Positions 1-8,276 of a DNA stretch of 64,000 nucleotides are shown here, in pieces. Made by a program: the position numbers and the translations under genes. The DNA is from CAYNRE01 sp964399535 (GTDB lineage Bacteria; Planctomycetota; Planctomycetia; Pirellulales; CAYNRE01), in NCBI GenBank assembly GCA_964399535.1, contig CAYNRE010000076.1:186001-250000 (forward strand), written 5' to 3'. Under the pieces are notes generated by a model. The model made no database searches and was not told the origin of the DNA. It saw nothing but the letters and a program-made list of their open reading frames with translations. Every line of letters starts with the position of its first letter. Position 1 is the first letter of the stretch.

Positions 1-1205
1 TTCAGCGCGGGTTGGAACTCTTGGCTGCCGGCTCGGCTGGCTCCGGTTCCGAGGGCGACGCGCTGCGGGCCGGGGCCGAGCTGAACCTGGCCCAGATTTA
101 CAATGCCGAGTCCAAGTTTGCCGAGGCCCTGGCCTTGCTCGAGCGTCCGGCCAGCGGGCCGCTGGCCCTTGTGCAATCGCAGTCGCCACTGGCGCAGCGC
201 GGCAATTTCGCCCTGGAAACCTTTAAAGCGGCGCTCTCGGCCTACGTCGGCTCGCAGAACCTGGCTCAGGCCGAGGCTACCATGCAGACCCTCGAGAACT
301 ATGCGGCCTCGCAGGGGGAAAGCGCCTCGCAGCTAACGCGCATTTACGTGGCCCTGGGCCGCGAACTGGAAGACCAGCTCACGCGGTTGCGCCAGTCGGG
401 CGACCAGGAAACCCTGAACAAGCTCGTCCAGAGTTTTGAGAAGTTTCTCACCCAAATTGCCGCGCGCGACGAGGGAAACACCTTTCAGTCGCTAAGTTGG
501 GTCGCCGAAACCTTTAGCGGATTGGGCCAAGGGCTTACCGGCACGGGCCCCGCCCCGGCCGAAGCGCGCAAGTACATCGAAAAGGCGGCCCAGGTCTATC
601 AGCGCATTCGCCAGCGGGCGCAAGACGAGCCGGGCTTCGCCCCCTCGGGCGATTTCGAGACTGGCCTGATCGTGCGGTTGGCTCGCTGCGACCGGGCCTT
701 GGGCAACTACGCCGAGGCGGTCGATTTGCTGGTCGAGGTACTGAAGCGAAAGCCGGCCACGCTCGATGCCCAGATCGAGGCTGCCGCCTGTTACCAGGCC
801 TGGGGCCAAACCGAGCCGCGTTATTTTGCCTCGGCCATTCACGGCGATCGCCGCGCCAAGAAACCCGACGGCAGCATCGTGAACATTGTCTGGGGTTGGA
901 AAAAGCTGGCGACCACGCTGCAGGGAAACGATCGCTTCCAACAACAATTTCACGAGTGCTACTTCCGCCTGGCCGAGTCGGCGTTCGAGCAGGCTCGGGC
1001 CTCGACCGGGGCCGACAAGCAGCGCGGCCTGACCGCCGCGGTAGTGCTCCTGGAGCAACTGGCCCGCACCGAACCCAACCTGGGTGGAGACGTGGCGCGG
1101 GCCCGCTACAACAAACTTTATCGCCAACTTCAACGGGCCTTGGGCCGCGCCGAGCACGACCTGTCGTCTCCCTCGGCGCCCCACCCCACGGCCCAGGCAG
1201 GTTAG
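1..1205 (+). CDS. TPR-repeat protein, 5' end cut by window edge
   Basis: The reading frame is open to the first base of the window, so the true start lies upstream; the TTG at position 12 need not be the start. The visible 400 or so residues are almost entirely alpha-helical, Ala/Leu/Glu-rich, with degenerate tetratricopeptide-type repeats (for example the stretch around bases 690-800 reading LGNYAEAVDLLVEVLKRKP). No catalytic motif is visible. The stop at 1203-1205 is followed one base later by the ATG of the next TPR gene, and ExbB/ExbD genes come after that, so it probably belongs to one envelope-energy operon. TPR proteins in such planctomycete clusters presumably scaffold protein contacts; the specific role here is inference. 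Confidence 0.8.
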   Translation, partial: QRGLELLAAGSAGSGSEGDALRAGAELNLAQIYNAESKFAEALALLERPASGPLALVQSQSPLAQRGNFALETFKAALSAYVGSQNLAQAEATMQTLENYAASQGESASQLTRIYVALGRELEDQLTRLRQSGDQETLNKLVQSFEKFLTQIAARDEGNTFQSLSWVAETFSGLGQGLTGTGPAPAEARKYIEKAAQVYQRIRQRAQDEPGFAPSGDFETGLIVRLARCDRALGNYAEAVDLLVEVLKRKPATLDAQIEAAACYQAWGQTEPRYFASAIHGDRRAKKPDGSIVNIVWGWKKLATTLQGNDRFQQQFHECYFRLAESAFEQARASTGADKQRGLTAAVVLLEQLARTEPNLGGDVARARYNKLYRQLQRALGRAEHDLSSPSAPHPTAQAG

Positions 1206-1206
1206 G

Positions 1207-2343
1207 ATGCAATCGCCCCACTCCAGGCACCCGCAAGCACCCCTTCAACCGCCGCGAACGGCTGCCCTCGCGCGCCGGGAGCGATCTCAAGTTGCAAGAA
1301 TCCCCCTCCCGGATTTGGCAACGCGAGCGCTGCCAGCTCTGGGGTTGGTGTTCCTGTGCCTGCTGGGCGGGCCTGCCGGCGCGGCCGACCGGGTTCGCGC
1401 CTTGCAAGGCACGATCACCGGCCAGATTCAGTCGGTCACCGCTCGCGAAATCACCATCAACGCGGCCACGGGCAAAACCGAGACCATTCCGGTTAACCAA
1501 CTCAAGGGGGTTTCCTTCGACGGCGAGCCCGCCAAGCTGCAATCGGCCCGGGCAGCTTACAACTCGGGCCGCTATGAAGATTGCCTGAAGGCCCTCGCGG
1601 AAATCGATTCAGCCTCGATCGAGCGCGAGCTCGTACGCGACGAGCTCGAGTTCTTGCGGGCGGCCAGCAGCGGACAGATGGCGCTCGCCGGCGTGGGCAA
1701 TCCCCGCGATGCCGGCAAACTGGTTCGCGATTTCGTGAAGAATCACCCGGAAAGCTACCACTTCTACCCCGCGACCGAGCTGTTCGGCAATTTGCTGGCC
1801 TCGGTGGGGGCCTATAAAAACGCCCTCGAGGAATACGCCCGGCTCGAATCGGTGGGCTGGCCCGACTACCAGATGCGTTCGCTGGTCGCCCGGGGCCGGG
1901 TCCTGCGGGCCGAGGGGAAGCCGGCCGAGGCCCAGGCGGCCTATCAGTCGGTGATCGACCAGGCAGCCGATGCGACCGACGAGGTGGTCGTCGCCCAGCG
2001 GTTGGCCGCCCAACTGGGGCTGGCCGAATGCCTGGCCGATGGCGGCCAATACGACGACGCGGTCGAGCGGGTCCGCCAGCTAATCGCCGCCGCCGGTCCC
2101 GAAGACGCCGAGGTTCGATCCCGCGCCTACAACACGCTGGGGCATTGCTGGAAGAAGGCGGGCCGGCCGAAAGACGCCCTGCTGGCCTACCTGCATGTCG
2201 ATCTGCTCTACTTCTCCCAGCCCCAGGCCCATGCCGAGGCGCTGAAGAATCTGGCCGAGTTGTGGAATACCGTCGGTCAGCCCGAACGGGCCGCCCAAAC
2301 CCTGGAAGTGTGGCGCGAGCGCTACGCCCCGGCGCAAAACTGA
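1207..2343 (+). CDS. Secreted TPR-repeat protein upstream of exbB
   Basis: This is a 378-residue protein. I chose the ATG at 1207, one base after the preceding stop, over an in-frame start at 1084 that would overlap the upstream gene. An N-terminal basic stretch leads to a hydrophobic segment (about residues 40-60, ending in GGPAGAAD) that looks like a signal peptide or anchor. A short beta-rich segment follows (GTITGQIQSVTAREITINAA), then TPR-like helical repeats to the C-terminus. The position directly before exbB-exbD-exbD suggests an envelope partner of that proton-channel complex, perhaps on the periplasmic side. The TPR and secretion calls are from sequence; partnership is inferred from context. 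Confidence 0.8.
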   Translation: MQSPHSRHPQAPLQPPRTAALARRERSQVARIPLPDLATRALPALGLVFLCLLGGPAGAADRVRALQGTITGQIQSVTAREITINAATGKTETIPVNQLKGVSFDGEPAKLQSARAAYNSGRYEDCLKALAEIDSASIERELVRDELEFLRAASSGQMALAGVGNPRDAGKLVRDFVKNHPESYHFYPATELFGNLLASVGAYKNALEEYARLESVGWPDYQMRSLVARGRVLRAEGKPAEAQAAYQSVIDQAADATDEVVVAQRLAAQLGLAECLADGGQYDDAVERVRQLIAAAGPEDAEVRSRAYNTLGHCWKKAGRPKDALLAYLHVDLLYFSQPQAHAEALKNLAELWNTVGQPERAAQTLEVWRERYAPAQN

Positions 2344-2450
2344 CGGGGCCGGCCAACTCGGCGCTCGCCCGCCGAGGCCAGGTCGACCGATCATCGCTCT
2401 GGTGACAACCCGAGGAATCTCGATCTTCCTGAATTGCGAAGGATGATTGC

Positions 2451-3323
2451 ATGCCGCGACTGACGCACTTGCCCCACCGCCCAGCGGCCGCCTTGCCCAC
2501 GCTGCGGTGGGTTTGCCTGGTACTGGGCCTGGCTAGCTGGATGGCCGCTTCAACGATCGCGCCGGTTTACGGCCAAGATGCCGGCGAGGAAGCGGCGCTG
2601 GAGGAGATCGACCCGCCCGCGGCGCCTCCGCCCGCCGCCCAGGCTGCCCCCGAACAGGCCGCCCCCGCAGCACCCCCGGCTCCAGAGGAGAGTTACCTGA
2701 CCTGGTTCTACCGGGCGCTCGGGCTGCAATACACCTTCTTGTTTCTGCTGCTTTCGATCAGCCTGGTGGCGCTAATCGTGATGAACGTGATGGCCACCCG
2801 CAAGCAAACCATCCTGCCGCCGCTTTTAGTCCAGGAGTTCGAAGCGCGGCTGAAAGACAAGAAGTTTCAAGAGGCCTACGACCTGGCCAAGGCCGACGAA
2901 TCGTTCCTGGGCCAGGTGCTATCGGCCGGGCTGGCCAAGGTTTCGACCAGCGGCTATTCCGAAGCGATCGAGGCCATGCAGGAGGTGGGCGAGGAAGAAA
3001 ACATGAAGCTCGAGCAGCGGCTGAGCTGGGTCGCGCTGATCGGCACGCTCAGCCCCATGGTGGGCCTGCTCGGCACGGTCGACGGCATGGTGGCCTCGTT
3101 CACCGTGATCGCCCGCAGCTCGGTGACCCCCAAGCCCTCGGAATTGGCCGCCGGTATCAGCACCGCCCTGGTCACCACGCTGGTGGGGCTTTGGCTCGCG
3201 ATTCCGGCCGTGACCTTTTACCACTTCCTCAAGAATCGCGTGCAGCGCCTGGTGCTGGAAGCGGGCGTGGTGAGCGAACAGCTCATGAGCCGCTTTTCCA
3301 ACGTGGGCCCCAAAAAAGCCTGA
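2451..3323 (+). CDS. exbB: MotA/TolQ/ExbB-family proton channel protein with N-terminal signal and Ala/Pro linker
   Basis: This 290-residue protein has an unusual front end: a signal-like hydrophobic segment (about residues 20-41), then an acidic Ala/Pro-rich linker (about 43-80). The canonical three membrane segments follow at about 88-112, 190-215 and 235-262. The conserved core is visible as GLLGTVDGMVASF in the second segment and AGISTALVTTLVGL in the third, where the family's threonines line the proton path. It would form the inner-membrane ring that with ExbD converts proton motive force to mechanical work. It is followed by two exbD genes. Whether it drives TonB-, Tol- or adventurous-gliding-type machinery cannot be told from sequence. 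Confidence 0.93.
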   Translation: MPRLTHLPHRPAAALPTLRWVCLVLGLASWMAASTIAPVYGQDAGEEAALEEIDPPAAPPPAAQAAPEQAAPAAPPAPEESYLTWFYRALGLQYTFLFLLLSISLVALIVMNVMATRKQTILPPLLVQEFEARLKDKKFQEAYDLAKADESFLGQVLSAGLAKVSTSGYSEAIEAMQEVGEEENMKLEQRLSWVALIGTLSPMVGLLGTVDGMVASFTVIARSSVTPKPSELAAGISTALVTTLVGLWLAIPAVTFYHFLKNRVQRLVLEAGVVSEQLMSRFSNVGPKKA

Positions 3324-3399
3324 CCCCTGGCACCGGATGGCCCCGGCCCGAGGGCTCTGCCGTTCGACGCGACCCCAAACCGCTTGAGCCAGGTTTGCC

Positions 3400-3852
3400 A
3401 TGCGATACGCCCGACACGACGCCAGTCCGCCCGAAATGGACATGACGCCGATGATCGACATGACCTTTCAGTTGATCGCCTTCTTCATGATCGCGCTCAA
3501 CTTTACCGCCGCCGAACAAGACGAGCGGATCAAGCTGCCCGCCAGCGAGCTGGCGATTCCCCCGGAAGGGGCCGCCGAAGAGCCGCTGACGCTGCAGCTA
3601 ACCGAGCAAGGCACGGTGCTCTTCGCGGGCGAGGAGCTGGCCCTGCCGGCCTTGCGCGGCAAATTGGACCTGGAGCGCCAGATTCTGGAGCGGCAGGAAA
3701 AACGGCCGGCCGAAGCCACGATCATCATTCGGGCCGATGCCCAAGCCGCCTCCGGCAAGGTGCAAGACCTGATCAAGCTTTGCCAAGACCTGGGTTTTGA
3801 GAAGTTTTCCCTCCGCGCCAAGCAAGAGGAACGCGCCCGGGCCGCGATGTAG
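3400..3852 (+). CDS. exbD: ExbD/TolR-family biopolymer transport protein (first copy)
   Basis: This 150-residue protein has a short cytoplasmic N-terminus, one membrane segment (about residues 18-37) and a periplasmic domain. The family signature is clear: MTPMIDMTFQLIAFF, with Asp20 at the place of the proton-carrying aspartate of ExbD/TolR. The periplasmic part (about 40-140) has the usual beta-alpha-beta pattern with ATIIIRADAQA. It lies 76 bases after exbB and 63 bases before a second, divergent exbD copy. Paired ExbD proteins behind one ExbB are common in planctomycetes and suggest a hetero-oligomeric stator. Confidence 0.92.
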   Translation: MRYARHDASPPEMDMTPMIDMTFQLIAFFMIALNFTAAEQDERIKLPASELAIPPEGAAEEPLTLQLTEQGTVLFAGEELALPALRGKLDLERQILERQEKRPAEATIIIRADAQAASGKVQDLIKLCQDLGFEKFSLRAKQEERARAAM

Positions 3853-3915
3853 CCCCCGATTTCCCAGCGCCCCGGTTTCGCCCCCAGTCGGCCGTTTTTC
3901 CGAGCATCGAACACG

Positions 3916-4422
3916 ATGAAGTTTCGCCATACCACGACGAGCGGTCGCGACAAGGTCGAGTTGCAGATGACCCCGATGATCGACATCGTGTTTCAACTCA
4001 TCGCCTTCTTCGTCATGACGCTGAAAATCACCACGCTCGAAGGAGATTTCAACGTCAAGATGCCCCTAGCCGCGCCGGTGGCCGGGCCATCGACCGAGCT
4101 GCTCCCTCCGATCAAGGTGCGGCTCACGGCCGATCCCGCCGGCGAGCTCACCGGCATTCGCCTGGGAGAACGCCCTGTTGCGAGCTTCCTGGCACTGAAT
4201 CAAGAACTGCGGGCCCTGGTCGGCGGGCAAACCGGACCGGGCACGCTGGCCGACTCGGCCGAGGTTGAGTTGGACTGCGATTACCAGTTGCGCTACGCCT
4301 ACGTCATCGATGCCATCTCGGCCGTCTCCGGCTTCGTAGCCGAGTCGGGCGGCGAGCGCCAAATCGTGCGCCTGATCGAAAAGATCAAGTTCGCGCCGCC
4401 GCGCCAGCCTCCGGGTGCCTGA
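3916..4422 (+). CDS. exbD: ExbD/TolR-family biopolymer transport protein (second copy)
   Basis: This 168-residue protein is the second ExbD of the cluster. The hallmark MTPMIDIVFQLIAFFVMTL gives a single membrane helix with the key aspartate at residue 23. The periplasmic domain differs strongly from that of the neighbouring copy, and the C-terminal tail is Pro/Gln-rich. It is the last gene of the TPR-TPR-ExbB-ExbD-ExbD run; the next gene is on the other strand, 259 bases away. The divergence of the two periplasmic domains suggests they contact different partners or occupy different places in the stator. Confidence 0.92.
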   Translation: MKFRHTTTSGRDKVELQMTPMIDIVFQLIAFFVMTLKITTLEGDFNVKMPLAAPVAGPSTELLPPIKVRLTADPAGELTGIRLGERPVASFLALNQELRALVGGQTGPGTLADSAEVELDCDYQLRYAYVIDAISAVSGFVAESGGERQIVRLIEKIKFAPPRQPPGA

Positions 4423-4681
4423 GCCGCGGGCGACGGGGGGCCAGTGCAGCTGACCAACCACCACGGCCAAAGCGTATCCGCGTCCGGCATTCGTGAACGG
4501 ATGCTCACCCTCGGTCGAGGTGACCAAGGCGGGCTGTCGCCCTTGAACGCAGATCGCCGCAGACGATGCAACGGACTGGCCGAACGAGCATCGGAATCTC
4601 GCCCCAGCCCCCCACGGAAGCGGGACTAGGCTACCAGCCTAGACTGCTACTTCGAGAGAGTCGGAACCGCCCCAGGGCGGG

Positions 4682-6691
4682 TCACTCCTCCGGCCGTTTC
4701 TGGGGGGGATTCTTCGTCGGCAACACATCTGCCCCGTTTCGTCCAGATGCCAGCTGACGAAGTTGGCTGCCGATGTGTTGTTGCAGTTCTGGCGAGAGAT
4801 TCGAGTTGTAGACCTGCTGAAACGCGCTGGAAAAGATGGCGGTACGGAGCCGGTTGGAATCGGCTGGTTGATCGACAACTGCCTGGAAAATTGCCAAGCA
4901 CATCTCGTCGGTCGATCCTTCGCCAAGCATGACGCGTTGCGGCGGATCGCTCGGATTGCGCGGGTTATCGGCGCTATTGTCGAAGCAGCCGAACACGTGC
5001 ACGGTGGAACCCTTGGGAATGCGAACCGGTTCGCGGTACACGTATTGATTCTGCCAGTAGAAGTCCCAGTTCTGGACCCAGACCAGCGGTACCTCTTCTC
5101 CGGACGGAAGCGTCGCCCACACTTTAAGTCGACGCCCCAAAAGGTGCATGTGCGGCATTACCGCGGTCAGCGTCACATCGATGGGTAACTTCAGTTCCGC
5201 GAAAACCTCGTGGTTCGTTTCGCCCGGGGGAATGTCGATAGCCAGCGGCCCGAAAATAAAAGGAACATCGGACACGTAACGATCGACGCGCTCTTTCGCC
5301 AGATGGACACCCACCCGCGAACGGTCGGTCTCTTCCCGCCCCGTCGGGTGAAGATGCAATTGCACGACGATGTCCGCCCCTTTGGGCAGACGCTGGCCGA
5401 CCCCCTTGGGAAGCACCGGCGGTGTCACGCCCGGCGCCCAGATCGTCATCGTGCCCGCAAGAGGGATGACAGTGCCGGTCGCGGTGGTGAAACCCGGTTC
5501 GGGGGTGGCTTCATCCAATCGCCGCGCCATGCCTGAATCATCGACAAAGACAATGGCATGATGCACAGCCCGTGGATTCCCCGGCTGGAACTCGACCGCC
5601 ACCGCGATCGCATCCTCGACGTCACCCACGGGAATCACGAAATGATGGAACTGGTCGGGCCCCTCGGCGGGGACCGTTACCGGGTGCGATGCCTCGAACA
5701 CCAAGTCGGGTTCTCCCAACCGCCAGCCCGTGGGGTAGTCGGGCAGCGTTGGCATTTCGGTTTCGTCCCCTTGCGGCGCGTCAGTATCAGCCCAATCGCG
5801 GATCAACTGCTTTTCCACGGGGCTCAGCCGGCGTTCGGCGCGAAAGCTTCCGTATCCCTCCTCCGCGTGCCACGGGGGCATCAACCCTTCGGCAGTGACC
5901 TCGGCAATCCAGTCCGCCCGCTTTGCGGCATCCTCATAGGTGATCAGAGAGAAGGGCGCAACCTCGCCGGGGCGATGACACTCCGTGCAGTTCGCATACA
6001 AGATCGGTGCGATGTGGCGGCTGAACGTAATCTTCTTCGTAGTCGCCGCATGGTCGCCAGTTTCGACCAAACAACCGACCGCCTCAGTGCGAGGATTCTC
6101 GATCGTTTCACCACGAGTCACCGCGTCGATCGCGTCACGCAGATCATGCTGGGTCGCGACCGGTCGTTTTTGTCCCGGCGAGGAATACAGATTGTTGATG
6201 CGGCCGCGGTAAACAACCTTGCCGTCGGGGTCAACAACGAAGGCCTCCGGGACGTGTGTCGGCTGCAGGCAATCGGCGATCTCTCCCGTCGTGTCGAGTA
6301 GCAATGGGCCGGATAACGAGAACTCCTTCTGGAACGCACGTACCGCGGCCCGAGAAGCCGTGGAATCGCAAAAAACGCAGAAAAAGTCCAGCGCCTGTTC
6401 GGTTGCGTGTTGGTTGAGACGGTTGAGTTCGGGAACGAATTGCTGGCAGATAGGGCATTCGGCCGAGAGAAAGACGAAAACGATCGCGCGTTGCACCCGC
6501 TCTCCACCCAGGTAAAGTTGGTCGCCAGAGGCCTCGATTACGCGGCGGCCCGGCAGGGAGATGGTTCCATCGGCCCACGACGGAGCCGTGGCGAGGCAGA
6601 CAATCAACGTCGACAGGGCCAACCGGCCGAGACGCATTTCACCGGGCCTCCGATGATGAATCGATCTCCGAACAGGGAACTGGAGCGGCAT
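4682..6691 (-). CDS. Redoxin / cytochrome c / copper type II monooxygenase-like multidomain protein (copy 1)
   Basis: This is a 669-residue exported protein. I chose the ATG at 6691 because GAGGAG sits 6 bases upstream; an internal ATG at 6637 also has GGAGG 9 bases upstream. After a signal peptide (about 20-41) comes a thioredoxin-fold redoxin domain (about 45-205) with the dithiol CPIC at 79-82. A heme c site CTECH follows at 235-239, with a possible distal MPPW at 271-274. The C-terminal half has the paired histidine motifs of PHM-like copper monooxygenases: HH at 377-378, HLH at 446-448 and PHMH at 513-516. Such architectures are known from planctomycetes but the substrate is not. A paralog lies at 22413-24239 with the redoxin dithiol reduced to one Cys. 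Third-position GC looks lower than in flanking operons. Confidence 0.88.
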   Translation of the reverse strand: MPLQFPVRRSIHHRRPGEMRLGRLALSTLIVCLATAPSWADGTISLPGRRVIEASGDQLYLGGERVQRAIVFVFLSAECPICQQFVPELNRLNQHATEQALDFFCVFCDSTASRAAVRAFQKEFSLSGPLLLDTTGEIADCLQPTHVPEAFVVDPDGKVVYRGRINNLYSSPGQKRPVATQHDLRDAIDAVTRGETIENPRTEAVGCLVETGDHAATTKKITFSRHIAPILYANCTECHRPGEVAPFSLITYEDAAKRADWIAEVTAEGLMPPWHAEEGYGSFRAERRLSPVEKQLIRDWADTDAPQGDETEMPTLPDYPTGWRLGEPDLVFEASHPVTVPAEGPDQFHHFVIPVGDVEDAIAVAVEFQPGNPRAVHHAIVFVDDSGMARRLDEATPEPGFTTATGTVIPLAGTMTIWAPGVTPPVLPKGVGQRLPKGADIVVQLHLHPTGREETDRSRVGVHLAKERVDRYVSDVPFIFGPLAIDIPPGETNHEVFAELKLPIDVTLTAVMPHMHLLGRRLKVWATLPSGEEVPLVWVQNWDFYWQNQYVYREPVRIPKGSTVHVFGCFDNSADNPRNPSDPPQRVMLGEGSTDEMCLAIFQAVVDQPADSNRLRTAIFSSAFQQVYNSNLSPELQQHIGSQLRQLASGRNGADVLPTKNPPQKRPEE

Positions 6692-7139
6692 CGATGTCTC
6701 CTCAGACCTGATTCGTTCAAGTGCTCCCAAGCTGCGTAAATCGCACAGGATTGACATTGTCCCCGCCCGCTTGGGTACGGACAAGATGTCCTATTCGCTG
6801 CACTGGTTCAGGACCGCAGAGGCTGCCCCGTCCCCTGATTCCTACCCCAGATCCCCTTGACTTGAACTAGTCCAGAGAGCATCCCGGTAGGGTGCGCATG
6901 TGTCGTGCGTACCAACCTTCTCGGTTTCGGGTCGCACGGGGCGCGGGCCCTAGCTGGCTCCTCCGACCTCTGGGAATGCCCGGGATTCTACGCTTCGGAG
7001 GAGGACGTCGCGAATTTGGCCAATGTCTCGTTCAGGGTGACGCACTCCAATTGGAGTCTCGCCGCGCCAAGACAACCTCGCGGAGGTAAAATCGCGATAA
7101 CAAAGTCTCGATCGAAGCCACGTTTTGGCCGGAAAAGTG
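6692..7139. other. Intergenic region, no gene seen
   Basis: This 450-base gap separates divergent genes. I see no supported reading frame. It should carry promoters for both neighbours. A TTGACA occurs near 6754 but no convincing -10 box lies at the right distance. An inverted TTGTCC/GGACAA pair flanks 6755-6785. Confidence 0.5.
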
Positions 7140-7958
7140 ATGGCCGGCAAGTCAAACCAGCCCCACGGAATCCCTGTGAACCATCAGCCCACCACCGGCT
7201 TGCCATCGGTCTTTGACAACGGCGACCTCTACGACCTGGTGCTCAAGGACATCCCGTACGGGTGTGATTTCTATCTGGCGCTGGCACGCCAGGCGAAGGG
7301 CCCGGTGCTCGAAGTTGCCTGTGGCACCGGCCGGATTCTCTTGCGTTGCATGCAGGCCGGCATCGACATTGAGGGGCTGGATTTATTCGAAGGAATGCTC
7401 AAGACGTTGCGCGCTAAGGCGGACGCCCTGGGCCTGTCGCCACGGCTCCATCAGACTGACATGAGCAACTTTTCACTGCCAGGCCGGTTTGCGCTGATCA
7501 TGATTCCGTTCAATGCCTTCATTCACAACATGACCCAAGAGGCGCAAATCAGCTGCCTGCGATTCTGTCACCAACACTTACTGCCAGGAGGCCTGCTGGC
7601 GTTCGATACGTTCTTTCCTTCGTTGGAAATAATCGGCGCGCCTGAGAACACTCGCGTGCTCGAAGGAGAGTTCCCGCATCCTGAGTCGGGATTGCCGGTG
7701 CGCCTGTACGACACGCGGAGCTTCGACCGCGTGGCACAGATCCAGCATTCTCTGAACGAAATCGAGCTCTTGGCCGAGGATGGAAGCGTGCAGGCCGTTT
7801 ATCGCTCGCAGGTCAGTTCTCGATACATCTACAAGCACGAAATGGAGTTGCTGTTGCGCGTCGCCGGATACGAGCGCTGGGAAATCTACGGCGACTTCGA
7901 CGGCGGGCCACTGGCCCTGGAAAAAGACGCGATGATCGTGTTGGCTTGGAAACTTTAA
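7140..7958 (+). CDS. Class I SAM-dependent methyltransferase
   Basis: This protein of about 272 residues starts at ATG 7140; a TTG at 7125 is also in frame and neither has a strong Shine-Dalgarno. The Rossmann-type SAM site is clear: VLEVACGTGRILL (motif I, about residues 55-68), then the acidic end of strand 2 in IEGLDLFEGML, then a MIPFNAFIHN segment at the post-motif II position. The C-terminal half is a beta-rich lid. It resembles small-molecule or SAM methyltransferases annotated only generically. It stands alone between long non-coding gaps in a less GC-rich stretch (bases 7501-7560 are 50% GC), so it may be accessory DNA. The substrate cannot be predicted. Confidence 0.85.
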   Translation: MAGKSNQPHGIPVNHQPTTGLPSVFDNGDLYDLVLKDIPYGCDFYLALARQAKGPVLEVACGTGRILLRCMQAGIDIEGLDLFEGMLKTLRAKADALGLSPRLHQTDMSNFSLPGRFALIMIPFNAFIHNMTQEAQISCLRFCHQHLLPGGLLAFDTFFPSLEIIGAPENTRVLEGEFPHPESGLPVRLYDTRSFDRVAQIQHSLNEIELLAEDGSVQAVYRSQVSSRYIYKHEMELLLRVAGYERWEIYGDFDGGPLALEKDAMIVLAWKL

Positions 7959-8276
7959 GAGCCCAGGAGTCCCGGGCACCGTTGGGACAGCTCAACTGGC
8001 CCCGGGAACCAGCGTGGCTGCTTTACAACGTAACATCTCCGCGAGGACCCAATCGCGCCCGAGCAGGGGGAAGCCAATTCCCGCCGCGTAGCGCGCGAGG
8101 ATCCTGTCGCCGTTGGTCATTGCAAACCCGGTCGGGTACGCCTGGCCCATGCGTCCCCGCCTTCGGGGTTTCCCCCCCGCGCGGTGCGCGATCCCTAGCT
8201 GGCTACACGACAAGCACGCCCACCGCAGGCTGAACCGGGTGGTCAACGCCTGGCCTACCGGGGCTGCCCCCCCGCC
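7959..8276. other. Intergenic region between convergent genes, no gene seen
   Basis: This is 318 bases of non-coding sequence between the stops of the convergent methyltransferase and membrane-protein genes. Only short frames without ribosome sites or recognisable motifs are present. No clear hairpin-plus-T-run terminator was found. Confidence 0.5.

Noticed and set aside
1084..1206. Longer N-terminus for the second TPR gene
   Set aside because: It would overlap the preceding gene by over 120 bases; the ATG at 1207 directly after the stop is more likely.
535..1542. 335-residue open frame on the minus strand
   Set aside because: It is Arg/Gly/Pro-rich antisense to the two TPR genes and has no recognisable features.
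6750..6785. TTGACA and inverted TTGTCC/GGACAA as a promoter-operator
   Set aside because: No -10 box at suitable spacing, and neither neighbour's start is positioned to support it.
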